Of a stretch of DNA of 64,000 nt, positions 8,085 through 16,348 are shown in pieces. The notes beneath the pieces are model-generated. The model worked only from the letters and a program-made list of their open reading frames with translations, did no database searches and was not told the origin of the DNA. Numbering within the stretch: position 1 is the first letter of the stretch; each line of letters starts with the position of its first letter. The position numbers were made by a program, and so were the translations under genes. This DNA is from Stenotrophomonas maltophilia. Its GTDB lineage: Bacteria > Pseudomonadota > Gammaproteobacteria > Xanthomonadales > Xanthomonadaceae. The stretch covers positions 124,001 through 188,000 of the forward strand of contig NZ_LYVJ01000006.1 in the NCBI RefSeq assembly GCF_001676385.1, given 5' to 3'.

Positions 8085-11000
8085 GCCGGTTCCTCCGCTC
8101 CGCGGGCGCCGGCGCCGCCGTCCTGCAGGCCTTCGCCGGCATGCTTGCGGCCGCGCTCGCGGTAATAGGCATCACCGCGGCGGTCCATCAGGTCATAGAC
8201 CACCGGGATCACCAGCAGGGTCAACAGGGTCGACACCAGCAGGCCGCCGATTACGGTGATCGCCATCGGCGCACGCACTTCGGCACCCTCGCCCATCGCC
8301 ACCGCCAACGGCAGGAAGCCGAACAGCGTGCACAGCGTCGTCATGATGATCGGGCGCAGGCGCGAGCGTGCCCCCTCCACCAGCGCCTCATGCTTGGCGA
8401 CGCCGGCTTCGCGCAGCTGGTTCACCTTGTCGATGAGGATGATCGCGTTCTTGGTCACCAGCCCGACCAGCAGGATCAGGCCGATGAACACCACCACCGA
8501 AATGGGCTTGCCGGTCAGCATCAAGGCGAGGATGGCCCCCACCAGTGCCAGCGGGATGGTGAACAGGATCACAAACGGATGCAGCAGCGACTCGAACTGC
8601 GAGGCCATCACCAGATAGACCAGGAAGATCGCCAGGCCGAAGGCGAAGATCAACGACTTCGCCGCCTGCGCCAGTTCCTCGCCCTGGCCGCCGATGTGCA
8701 GGCCGACACCGGCGCCCAGCGGCTGCTCGGCCACCATCTGCTGCACCTCGCGCATGGCCGCGCCGAGGTCGATGTCGCGCAGGTTGGCCGACACGACCGC
8801 AACCCGGGTCTGGTCGGCGCGGTGGATCTCGCTGGGACCGGTGGTAGCGACCACGTCGGCCACTGCGCCCAGAGTGACCGGACGCGTGCTGCCCGGATTG
8901 ACGATCAGCCTGCGGATGCTCTCGACACTGGCGCGGTCGCCCTCCTGTGCACGCACCAGTACGTCGATCTTGCGGTCGCGGAAGCTGTAGCGGGTGGCCA
9001 CGTCGCCACGCACCTTCTTCACCACCACATCGGCGATCTGGCGGGTGGTCAGGCCCAGCGCGCCGGCGCGCTCCTGGTCGAAGCGGATCTGGATTTCCGG
9101 GAAGCCCTCCTCCACCGTCGACTTCACGTCGGCATAGTGCGCATTGCCGCGCAGCATCGCCGCCAGGCGCTGGCCCGCCACTTCCAGGGTGGCCATGTCC
9201 TGCCCGCGCAGTTCGATTTCCAGGGGCGTGGAAAAACTGAACAATGCCGGTCGCGCGAAGTCGACCTGCACGCCCGGATGCTGGCCCATGGTGTCGCGCA
9301 GGCGCTCTGTGATCTCCGCTTCGGTGCGCGCGTTGCCACCGCCTTCCATCACCACGGTCAGCTTGCCGATGTTCTCCCCGCTCTCGGTCGGATTGGCGTC
9401 CAGCCGGGTGCCACTGCCGCTGACGCCGTACAGCGAGGCCACGCCCTCGCCCTGGCCGTGCGCCATCTGCAACTCGCGGACCAGCGCATCGGTGTGCTTG
9501 AGGGGCGTGCCCGCGGGCAGCTTGACCGTCATCTCGAAGCGATCCTGGGCCAGCTGCGGAATCAGGTCGGCCCCAAGCATCGGCACCATCGCCATGGTCG
9601 CCACGAAGATGGCCGTGGCCACGCCGAGCACCTTGCCCGGATGCGCCAGCGCACTGGGCAGCAGGCGCAGGTAGCCACGTTCGGCGCCAGCGTACGGCTT
9701 CATCGCCAGGTCGCTGGCCCTGCGCATCACCGGGCCGACCACGGCCACCACGCCGCGCCACAGGCGCACGATCAGCCAGGCCAGTGCGAAGAAGCTCCAG
9801 CGCACGGTCGCGACCATGCCCCGTCGACCCAGCGCGACCGGCTTCTGCCAGCGGTTCTCCGGTTGCCACGGCTCATGCGCCGGCTCCTCCGGGAAGGCCA
9901 GCGGCGGCCGTCCCTTCAACGAACTCAGCATTGGGATCAGGGTCATCGACACCACCAGTGAGATCGCGATGGCGATCGCCACGGTCAGTGCCTGGTCGCG
10001 GAACAGCTGGCCTGCGATACCGTCGACGAATACCAGCGGCAGGAACACCGCGATGGTGGTCAGGGTCGAGGCAACCACCGCCATGCTCACTTCACGGGTA
10101 CCGGCGATGGCGGCCTGCAGGATGCCCAGGCCACGCTCGCGCGCCTTGGCGATGCTCTCCAGCACCACGATCGAGTCATCCACCACCAGGCCGGTAGCCA
10201 GTGCCAGTCCGCCCAGCGACATCACGTTCAGGCTCAGGCCGAGCTGGCCCATGAAGAAGAACGTGGCGATGATCGAGACCGGCAGCGACAAGCTGATCAC
10301 GAACGTGCTCCAGCCATCCCGCAGGAACAGGAAGATGATCAGGATCGCCAGCAGGCCGCCGATCACCGCGTCCTTCTTGACGTCGGCGATGGCGTGCTCG
10401 ATGAAGCGCGACTGGTCCTCGATGGTGGTCAGCTCGGCATCGGCCGGGAAGGTCCCCTTGATCTGCTCCAGGCGCTTGCGCAGGGCTTCTGCGGTGGAAA
10501 CGGTATTGGCATCGCCCTCCTTGTAGATGGCCAGCTCGACCGACTCCTTGCCCCCCAGGCGGATGATCGCTTCGCGTTCCTTGTAGCCCTGGCGCACGGT
10601 GGCAACGTCCTTCAAGCGCACCGGCACACCGTTGGCGACCACGCTGGAGCCACTGCCGGACGACGCGCTCTGCGCCGCCGAGGCTGCCGCGATGGCCGCC
10701 GCCGAACCGGTCGAGGCCGCGATATTGAACATCTGCTGCAACGCCGAGTCAGCCGCGCTGCCGTTGGCCCCCTGGGTGGTCACCAGCAGGTTGCGGATTT
10801 CCTCCAGGTCGGCGAACTGGTTGACGGTACGCACCAGGAAGCGCTGCGAGCCCTCCTCGAGACGGCCACCGGAAATGTTGATGTTCTCGTCCTTGAGGCG
10901 CTTGATGACGGTGTCGATCGGCAGATTCAGCTGCGCCAGCTTCTGCTGGTCGATATCAACCTGGATCTCGTCCTCCAGGCCGCCGCCGACCTTGACCGCC

Positions 11001-11602
11001 GCCACGCCGGCAACCGGCTCCAGCTTCTTCTTCAGGTCTTCATCGGCATAGCGGCGCAGGCCGGTCAGTTCGCGGATCGCATCGGCATCTGTCGCCGGTG
11101 CCGCCTTGGTCGACAGCACCAGGCGCATGATCGGCTCGGTGGACGGATTGAAGCGCAGCAGCACCGGAGCCTTGGCCTCCAGTGGCAGGTTCAGCGCCTC
11201 CATTTTGTCGCGCACCTCCAGGCTGGCCTGGTCCATGTTGGTGCCCCACGCGAATTCGAGCACCACATCGCTCTGGCCGGTGCGCGAGATCGACTTCAGC
11301 TTGCGCAGGTTCTTGACCACGCCGACCGCTTCTTCCACCGGCTGGGTGATCAGGGTTTCGATCTCGGTCGGTGCCGCACCGGTGTACTCGGTACGCACGG
11401 TCAGCGTCGGGTAACTCAGGTCGGGCAGCAGGTTGACCTTCAGGTTGCCCAACGCGATCAGGCCGAACAGCAACAGGGTGACCGTGCACATGGCGATGGT
11501 CACGCGGCGGCGGGTGGCGAACTCCACCAGGCCGCCGCGCATGCCGGCGGCGGCACCGTCGCTCGCCGGCGAGGCACCGTGGTCGTGGCCCGCGGCGGTC
11601 AT
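8081..11602 (-). CDS. RND efflux pump, inner-membrane transporter (first pump, enlarged)
   Basis: 1173 residues, about 130-150 longer than usual RND pumps. The core is normal: TM1 after RRRVTIAMCTVTLLLFGLIAL, the TM4 motif GLALATGLVVDDSIVVLESI with tandem Asp, and TM10 GLVTKNAIILIDKVN. Extra length comes from two places: an Ala/Ser-rich insert around residues 285-315 in the first periplasmic loop (AAIAAASAAQSASSGSGSSV), and a long central segment around residues 570-650 between TM6 and TM7 containing extra hydrophobic stretches (FFALAWLIVRLWRGVVAVVG). It overlaps the adaptor gene and the next pump by 4 bp each (ATGA). A pair of unequal pumps suggests a heteromeric transporter. Confidence 0.9.
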   Translation of the reverse strand: MTAAGHDHGASPASDGAAAGMRGGLVEFATRRRVTIAMCTVTLLLFGLIALGNLKVNLLPDLSYPTLTVRTEYTGAAPTEIETLITQPVEEAVGVVKNLRKLKSISRTGQSDVVLEFAWGTNMDQASLEVRDKMEALNLPLEAKAPVLLRFNPSTEPIMRLVLSTKAAPATDADAIRELTGLRRYADEDLKKKLEPVAGVAAVKVGGGLEDEIQVDIDQQKLAQLNLPIDTVIKRLKDENINISGGRLEEGSQRFLVRTVNQFADLEEIRNLLVTTQGANGSAADSALQQMFNIAASTGSAAAIAAASAAQSASSGSGSSVVANGVPVRLKDVATVRQGYKEREAIIRLGGKESVELAIYKEGDANTVSTAEALRKRLEQIKGTFPADAELTTIEDQSRFIEHAIADVKKDAVIGGLLAILIIFLFLRDGWSTFVISLSLPVSIIATFFFMGQLGLSLNVMSLGGLALATGLVVDDSIVVLESIAKARERGLGILQAAIAGTREVSMAVVASTLTTIAVFLPLVFVDGIAGQLFRDQALTVAIAIAISLVVSMTLIPMLSSLKGRPPLAFPEEPAHEPWQPENRWQKPVALGRRGMVATVRWSFFALAWLIVRLWRGVVAVVGPVMRRASDLAMKPYAGAERGYLRLLPSALAHPGKVLGVATAIFVATMAMVPMLGADLIPQLAQDRFEMTVKLPAGTPLKHTDALVRELQMAHGQGEGVASLYGVSGSGTRLDANPTESGENIGKLTVVMEGGGNARTEAEITERLRDTMGQHPGVQVDFARPALFSFSTPLEIELRGQDMATLEVAGQRLAAMLRGNAHYADVKSTVEEGFPEIQIRFDQERAGALGLTTRQIADVVVKKVRGDVATRYSFRDRKIDVLVRAQEGDRASVESIRRLIVNPGSTRPVTLGAVADVVATTGPSEIHRADQTRVAVVSANLRDIDLGAAMREVQQMVAEQPLGAGVGLHIGGQGEELAQAAKSLIFAFGLAIFLVYLVMASQFESLLHPFVILFTIPLALVGAILALMLTGKPISVVVFIGLILLVGLVTKNAIILIDKVNQLREAGVAKHEALVEGARSRLRPIIMTTLCTLFGFLPLAVAMGEGAEVRAPMAITVIGGLLVSTLLTLLVIPVVYDLMDRRGDAYYRERGRKHAGEGLQDGGAGARGAEEPA

Positions 11603-12744
11603 TGCTTGCTCCCAGCCTTGTCTGCCGGCTTGGCGGCTGTGGCGACGGTCTTCGCCTTCGGATCGGCAATCACCTGCACGGTGGTGCCGTCGCGCAGGGC
11701 GACCTTGCCGGCAGTGACCACCTGATCACCGGCCACCAGGCCATCACGGATCTCCACCCACGGGCCCTCGGCGTAACCCAGCTTGACCGGAATGCGTGCG
11801 ACCTTGCCTTCGCGCACCCGGAACACCGCCGGCTCACCGTCGTCGAGCAGCGCCAGGCGCGGCACCACCAGCGCGTCGGCACGCTGGTCGTAATCGATGC
11901 GGATGCGACCGAACATGCCGGGCTGCAGTGCGCCTGCGCCGCCGTCGAAGGCACTGACCACCCTGAACGTACCGCTACCCGAATCGACCACCGGCGCGAT
12001 GCGATCAACGGTTCCGGCAAAGCTCTGGCCCGGCAGCGCGTCGGCGGCCAGCGTCACCGGCTGGCCGGCGCGCAAGGTCGCGAGCTCGCGCTCGGGCACG
12101 TTGAGGGTGGCTTCCAGGCGCGTGTTGTCGACAATGCGGAAGATCGGCGTATTGATCTGCACGAAGTTGCCGGTCTTGATCGAGCGCGAGGCGATCACGC
12201 CGGAGATCGGAGCCACCACCGTGGTGTAGGACAATTCCAGCGTGGCCAGGCGGTACTGCGCACGGGCGTTTTCCAGGTCATATCGCAGTTGGTCGACGTC
12301 GGCGGCACTGATCATCTGCTGGCCGACCAGCTTCTGCGCGCGTTGGTAGCTGTTCTCCAGCTTGCGCATCTGCGCCTCGCTCTGCGCCACGGCCAGGCGC
12401 GCGCGGTCCGGGTCCAGCCGCACCAGCGGCTGGCCGGCGGTCACCCGCTGGCCTTCTTCGACCAACACCGCCAGCGCCACGCCGGAAGTCTTGGCGACCA
12501 CCTGCGATTCGGCCCGCGGTTCCAGCGCGGCGGTGCCGGTGTAGCTGGCCGCAACCGCGCGGTGGCTCGCTACCGCCACTTCAACCGGGACCGCGTCGGC
12601 CTTCTTCTCCTCCTTGGTCTCGGCAGCCTTGGCGTCGGCGTTGGGCCCTGCGGCGCAACCGCCCAGCAACAAGGAGGAGGAAATCAGCAGTGCGGCGGCG
12701 CAGATTCCGCTACGACGGCCGGACAGGAAGGTTGAGTGCGACAT
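11599..12744 (-). CDS. RND efflux periplasmic adaptor (MFP), lipoprotein
   Basis: 381 residues. The start at 12744 (MSHSTFLSGRRSG) gives a signal peptide ending in a lipobox, SSLLLGGC, so the mature protein should be lipid-anchored facing the periplasm. Membrane-fusion features follow: a barrel-sandwich/lipoyl part (GVALAVLVEEGQRVTAGQPLVRLDP), a coiled-coil hairpin (about residues 130-190) and the second lipoyl half (YTTVVAPISGVIASRSIKTGNFV). It links the inner-membrane pumps to an outer-membrane channel. First gene of the operon; no TolC/OprM-type gene follows, so the channel must be encoded elsewhere. An upstream in-frame ATG at 12828 would destroy the signal peptide. Confidence 0.9.
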   Translation of the reverse strand: MSHSTFLSGRRSGICAAALLISSSLLLGGCAAGPNADAKAAETKEEKKADAVPVEVAVASHRAVAASYTGTAALEPRAESQVVAKTSGVALAVLVEEGQRVTAGQPLVRLDPDRARLAVAQSEAQMRKLENSYQRAQKLVGQQMISAADVDQLRYDLENARAQYRLATLELSYTTVVAPISGVIASRSIKTGNFVQINTPIFRIVDNTRLEATLNVPERELATLRAGQPVTLAADALPGQSFAGTVDRIAPVVDSGSGTFRVVSAFDGGAGALQPGMFGRIRIDYDQRADALVVPRLALLDDGEPAVFRVREGKVARIPVKLGYAEGPWVEIRDGLVAGDQVVTAGKVALRDGTTVQVIADPKAKTVATAAKPADKAGSKQ

Positions 12745-12862
12745 CGTCAGGTCCCTGGAGGATGCGTGGGCAGGTGTGGTAGCAAAGTAATGCACCACTT
12801 CACGGCAACACCATATCCCAAAGGTCATGGTGCCTTCACGCCGTTGGTCGGCGTCCCCCCAT

Positions 12863-12891
12863 TTCAGCTAGATGAAACCTGAGGCTATACT
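12863..12891 (+). promoter_or_regulatory. Candidate promoter for the cytochrome c pair
   Basis: A TATACT -10 element (12886-12891) lies 17 bp after a weak -35, TTCAGC (12863-12868), and 58 bp before the cytochrome start. The region 12745-12949 is the shared upstream region with the divergent RND operon; no operator for that operon was recognised. Confidence 0.4.
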
Positions 12892-12949
12892 CGGGTCGTT
12901 CCGTACCCCACGCCGGAACGACCAGACCCGAATCCCCGGAAACGACACC

Positions 12950-13333
12950 ATGCGCCCGCAGCCGCTCGCCGCTTGTCTCGCTCTGGCCGTCCTCCTGCCC
13001 CTTGGGGCCGCCGCACAGCCCGCTCCTGCTCCTGCCCCACCGGCTCCGGCTCCCGCCGCAGCGCCGGCGCCTGCCGCGCCCGTCGGCAACTTCGACAATG
13101 GCCGCGTCCTGGCCTACACCTGCCAGGGATGCCATGGCATCACCGGCTACAAGAACGCCTACCCCAGCTACCGGGTTCCGAAGATCGGCGGCCAGACCCA
13201 GCAGTATCTGGCCCAGGCCCTGACCGAGTACCGCCAGGGCAAGCGCCGGCATCCGACGATGCAGGCGCAGTCGATGAGTTTCAGCGAACAGGAGATCGCC
13301 GATCTCGCTGTTTACCTGTCCACCGTCAAGTAA
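12950..13333 (+). CDS. Class I cytochrome c, periplasmic
   Basis: 127 residues. A signal peptide (MRPQPLAACLALAVLLPLGAAAQ) is followed by an Ala/Pro linker (residues about 24-46) and a single haem domain. The haem-binding motif CQGCH is at about residues 62-66, and the distal Met is likely in QAQSMSF near residue 105, with the family ending EQEIADLAVYLSTVK. It resembles the small cytochrome c4/c5-like carriers in the periplasm. The ATG at 12950 is chosen because it gives the signal peptide; the in-frame ATG at 12872 would bury it. The next cytochrome gene starts 9 bp later, so they are cotranscribed. Confidence 0.88.
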   Translation: MRPQPLAACLALAVLLPLGAAAQPAPAPAPPAPAPAAAPAPAAPVGNFDNGRVLAYTCQGCHGITGYKNAYPSYRVPKIGGQTQQYLAQALTEYRQGKRRHPTMQAQSMSFSEQEIADLAVYLSTVK

Positions 13334-13342
13334 GGCCCGCCC

Positions 13343-13804
13343 ATGTCGAAAGCCGCGCATCCGATGCGTCACGCCATCGCCCTGTCCGTTGCCCTGCTGC
13401 TGGCGGCCTGCTCGCAGTCGCAGGTGGAGAGCAGTGAGAAATCCGCCGCCGATCCGGGCCATGCCAGCGGCGAGCACGGTTCGTCATCGTCGGCTGGCCT
13501 GCCACCGGGCCGCGAGGCCGCCGGCGAGGCGCGTGCCAAGGTGAAGAACAAGACCACCAACCAGAGCTGCATCGATTGCCACGGCGCCGACGGCAACGCA
13601 CCGATCAATCCGACCTACCCGAAGCTGGGTGGCCAGTACGGTGACTACCTGGCGCATGCGCTGCAGGCGTATCGCGCCGGCGACCGCGAGCATGCGCTGA
13701 TGACACCTCAGGCAAAGGACCTGAGCGATCAGGAGATCGCCGATCTGGCGGCGTATTTCGGCAGCCGGCCCAGCCAGCTGCGGGACCTGCACGGGGTCAA
13801 ATGA
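13343..13804 (+). CDS. Class I cytochrome c lipoprotein
   Basis: 153 residues. The signal peptide ends in a lipobox, LLLAACSQ, so the protein should be membrane-anchored by lipid at about Cys 22. A flexible Ser/Gly/His-rich linker (to about residue 55) leads to one haem domain: CIDCH at about residues 77-81, an axial Met in HALMTPQAK, and EQEIADLAAYFGSRPSQL. It is paralogous to the preceding cytochrome. A soluble carrier next to a lipid-anchored one suggests an electron-transfer relay, but no oxidase or reductase subunit is adjacent, so the partner is unknown. Confidence 0.87.
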   Translation: MSKAAHPMRHAIALSVALLLAACSQSQVESSEKSAADPGHASGEHGSSSSAGLPPGREAAGEARAKVKNKTTNQSCIDCHGADGNAPINPTYPKLGGQYGDYLAHALQAYRAGDREHALMTPQAKDLSDQEIADLAAYFGSRPSQLRDLHGVK

Positions 13805-13821
13805 CGGCCGGCCCCCCGGTC

Positions 13822-13884
13822 GGTGCGGACCGTCGGTTGGTAGGTGCGGACCGTCGGTTGGTAGGTGCGGACCGTTGGTCCGCA
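13822..13884. repeat. Three tandem 21-bp repeats
   Basis: Three head-to-tail copies of GGTGCGGACCGTCGGTTGG(TA) at 13822, 13843 and 13864. The last copy diverges so that TGCGGACC-GTT-GGTCCGCA forms a perfect hairpin (13866-13884). It lies just after the second cytochrome. Confidence 0.8.
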
Positions 13885-13896
13885 CAGATTCCGGAT

Positions 13897-13945
13897 ATCC
13901 ACGCATGGCGTGGATCTGCTGAGCCGAGCGTGGGCTCGGCTCTAC
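13897..13945. repeat. Palindromic repeats downstream of cytochromes
   Basis: ATCCACGCATGGCGTGGAT (13897-13915) is a perfect short hairpin that recurs inside the composite repeat loci. It is followed by a half SMAG repeat, GAGCCGAGCGTGGGCTCGGC, ending TCTAC (13921-13945). Both lie between the converging cytochrome and uup genes. Confidence 0.7.
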
Positions 13946-13966
13946 AACAGTCCGCGCGACCGACGC

Positions 13967-15850
13967 TCAGCCTTCCAGCTCTTCCCAGCGCGCGTAGGCG
14001 GCATCCAGTTCGGCCTGCACCCTGGCCAGCTGCTGGGTATGCGCGGTCACTTCGGCACTGCTGCGGGTGTAGAACGACGGGTCGTTCATCGCCGAGGTCA
14101 GGCCTTCGACGTCACCCTCCAGCTTCTCGATGGTCTTCGGCAGCTGCTCCAGTTCGCGCGCTTCCTTGTAGGCCAGCTTGCGCTTGGACGCGGCGGGAGT
14201 GGCAGCCGCCGGAGCAGCCGGCGCGGCGGCAGCCGGCTTGGCTGCCGGGGCCGCCGCAGGCGCCGCCACGCTGGCGGCATAGCGCTGCCAGTCGCTGTAG
14301 CCACCCACGTACTCACCGATCACGCCATCGCCTTCCATCACCAGCGTGGAGGTCACCACGTTGTCGATGAAGTCACGGTCATGGCTGACCAGCAGCAGCG
14401 TTCCGGTGTACTCACCCAGCAACTCTTCCAGCAGCTCGAGGGTTTCCACGTCGAGATCGTTGGTCGGTTCGTCCATCACCAGCAGGTTGGACGGCTGCGC
14501 GAACAGCTTGGCCAGCAGCAGGCGGTTGCGCTCGCCGCCGGACAGGCGGGTGATCGGCGCGCGCGCGCGCTCAGGGGTGAACATGAAGTCCTGCAGGTAG
14601 GCATGGACGTGCTTGCGCTTGCCGTTGAACTCGAGGAAGTCGCGGCCCTCGGCCACGTTCTCGATTGCGCTCCAGTCCTCGCGCAGCACCGCACGGTACT
14701 GGTCGAAGTAGGCGACCTGCAGGTTGGTGCCTGCGTTGACTTCACCCTTGGCCGGCTGCAGTTCGCCCAGCAGCAGCTTCAGCAGCGTGGTCTTGCCACT
14801 GCCGTTGGGGCCGATCAGGCCAATGCGGTCGCCGCGCATGATGGTGGTGGTGAAGTCGCGGACCATGGTGCGCTCGCCGAACGCGAACGAAATGCCCTTG
14901 ACGTCGATGACCTTCTTGCCGGAACTGACGCCTTGCGCCGCTTCCATCTTGACGTTGCCGCTGAGCTCGCGGCGCTGCGAGCGCTCCACGCGCATCGCCT
15001 TCAAGCGTCGCACGCGGCCTTCATCGCGGGTGCGGCGGGCCTTGATGCCCTGGCGGATCCAGACTTCTTCCTGCGCCAGCAGCTTGTCGAACCGTGCGTT
15101 TTCCTGCGCCTGCGCGTTGAGGCGCTCCTCGCGGCGGCGCTCGTAGTTGGCCCAGTCGCCGGGCCAGCTGGTGACCTGGCCGCGATCGATCTCGACAATG
15201 CGGGTGGCCAGCGCACGCAGGAAGCGGCGGTCATGGGTGACGAACACCACGCTGCCACTCCAGCCCTTCAGGAACGCTTCCAGCCAGTCGATGGCTTCGA
15301 TATCGAGGTGGTTGGTCGGTTCGTCCAGCAGCAGCACGTCCGGGCCGGACACCAGCGCGCGTGCGAGCAGGACGCGGCGCTTCATGCCACCGGACAGGCG
15401 GCCGAATTCGGCTTCACCGTCCAGGTCGAGCTTGGTCAGCGTTTCACTGACGCGCTGGTCCAGGCCCCAGCCGTTGGCGGCATCGATCTTGGCCTGCACG
15501 TTGCCGAGGGCCTCACCATCGAATACATCGGCATGGCTGAGGTGGTGGAACTCGGCCAGCCACTGGCCCAGTTCGCCGAGGCCATCGGCCACCACGTCGA
15601 ACACCGAGCCAGCCGCGCCGTGTGGCACTTCCTGCTCCAGGCGGGTGACGCGCACGCCCTGCTGCACGCGCACTTCGCCGTCATCGGGCTTGTGGTCGCC
15701 GGACAGCAGTTTGAGCAGGGTGGATTTGCCGGCGCCGTTGCGGCCGATCAGGGCGATGCGTTCGCCCGGCTCGATCGACAGTTCGGCCTTTTCCAGCAAC
15801 AACGGGCCGCCGACGCTGAAGTCGACGTTCTGCAGAGTAATCAGAGGCAT
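13967..15850 (-). CDS. uup: ABC-F ATPase Uup
   Basis: 627 residues with two ABC ATPase domains and no membrane segment. Domain 1 has Walker A GRNGAGKST (about residues 36-44), signature LSGGMKRR and Walker B LLLDEPTNHLD. Domain 2 has GPNGSGKTT, LSGGERNR and LVMDEPTNDLD. An Ala/Pro linker (about residues 525-555) leads to a C-terminal coiled coil (YKEARELEQLPKTIEKLEGDVE), the Uup DNA/ribosome-binding tail. ABC-F proteins act on ribosomes; Uup also influences transposon excision and 50S assembly in E. coli. The start MPLITLQNVDFS at 15850 is the family start. The first structured repeat locus begins 32 bp upstream. Confidence 0.92.
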   Translation of the reverse strand: MPLITLQNVDFSVGGPLLLEKAELSIEPGERIALIGRNGAGKSTLLKLLSGDHKPDDGEVRVQQGVRVTRLEQEVPHGAAGSVFDVVADGLGELGQWLAEFHHLSHADVFDGEALGNVQAKIDAANGWGLDQRVSETLTKLDLDGEAEFGRLSGGMKRRVLLARALVSGPDVLLLDEPTNHLDIEAIDWLEAFLKGWSGSVVFVTHDRRFLRALATRIVEIDRGQVTSWPGDWANYERRREERLNAQAQENARFDKLLAQEEVWIRQGIKARRTRDEGRVRRLKAMRVERSQRRELSGNVKMEAAQGVSSGKKVIDVKGISFAFGERTMVRDFTTTIMRGDRIGLIGPNGSGKTTLLKLLLGELQPAKGEVNAGTNLQVAYFDQYRAVLREDWSAIENVAEGRDFLEFNGKRKHVHAYLQDFMFTPERARAPITRLSGGERNRLLLAKLFAQPSNLLVMDEPTNDLDVETLELLEELLGEYTGTLLLVSHDRDFIDNVVTSTLVMEGDGVIGEYVGGYSDWQRYAASVAAPAAAPAAKPAAAAPAAPAAATPAASKRKLAYKEARELEQLPKTIEKLEGDVEGLTSAMNDPSFYTRSSAEVTAHTQQLARVQAELDAAYARWEELEG

Positions 15851-15882
15851 CCGGATATTGTACGGGTTGGGGGCATCGGCCG

Positions 15883-16234
15883 GGTTGCACCCGGCACCCG
15901 CAGAGGCAACGGCCGAAGCAACAGCCAAAGCGGCTTACGGTGGCAGGCAGGTCGGTGTGGGGCTGCAGGACACGCCGTGAACCCCGCTCCGCGGTCCGGC
16001 CCAGCCGCTGGCGGCTGTGCGTTCGGGCGCTTGCGAAGCAGTGCTTCGCAAGCAAAGCGCCCTCACCCATGGGGGCTCGATGGCGCCTTGCTCGTGTGCG
16101 CAGTCCTGCGCACACGGCAAGACCGGGGTTGGGCGTCCTGCCCAACCCGCCCGAGGCATGCCTCGGGCCCATGGCGCCAACGGTCCTGCAGCCCCACACC
16201 GCCCCACCTCTGACAGTTTCTCGCAATCTGTCGG
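15883..16234 (+). repeat. Composite structured repeat, unit A (solo)
   Basis: One unit of the seven-copy family. Order: GC-rich palindrome remnant (GTTGCACCCGGCACC), GCAAC hexamers, the left stem arm GGTGTGGGGCTGCAGGAC at 15954-15971, a long loop, the right arm GTCCTGCAGCCCCACACC at 16183-16200 (18/18 paired), then the GACAG...CTGTCGG box ending at 16234. The loop keeps the conserved ACGCCGTGAACCC start and GATGGCGCC...ATGGCGCC inner hairpin but carries two inserts. The gap 15851-16348 holds nothing else but the small hairpins downstream. Confidence 0.8.
16088..16170 (+). repeat. 83-bp insert module at the apex of unit A
   Basis: Begins TTGCTCGTGTGCG and ends GCATGCCTCGGGCCC. It contains three hairpins: GTGTGCG/CGCACAC, GGGTTGGGC/GCCCAACCC and CCCGAGG/CCTCGGG. 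It differs from the copy at 31451-31533 at about 4 positions. It sits where insert-free units have only ATCC between the two halves of the inner hairpin. Confidence 0.8.
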
Positions 16235-16253
16235 AACTACATTCTGCTCTGGT

Positions 16254-16301
16254 GGGTGTCGACCTTGGTCGACACGGTAGATCCACGCCATGCGTGGATG
16301 A
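16254..16301. repeat. Small hairpin pair after unit A
   Basis: GTGTCGACCTTGGTCGACAC followed by ATCCACGCCATGCGTGGAT. The same two palindromes recur between the paired units at about 21.2, 31.6-31.7 and 50.1 kb, so they belong to the same composite locus type. Confidence 0.75.
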
Positions 16302-16348
16302 GCGCTACAAGAAGGGCCGATGGATGGAATCGACTGGAAATCTGATGG

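Noticed and set aside
13822..13884. Possible CRISPR array
   Set aside because: Repeats are directly adjacent with no spacers, and no cas genes are near.
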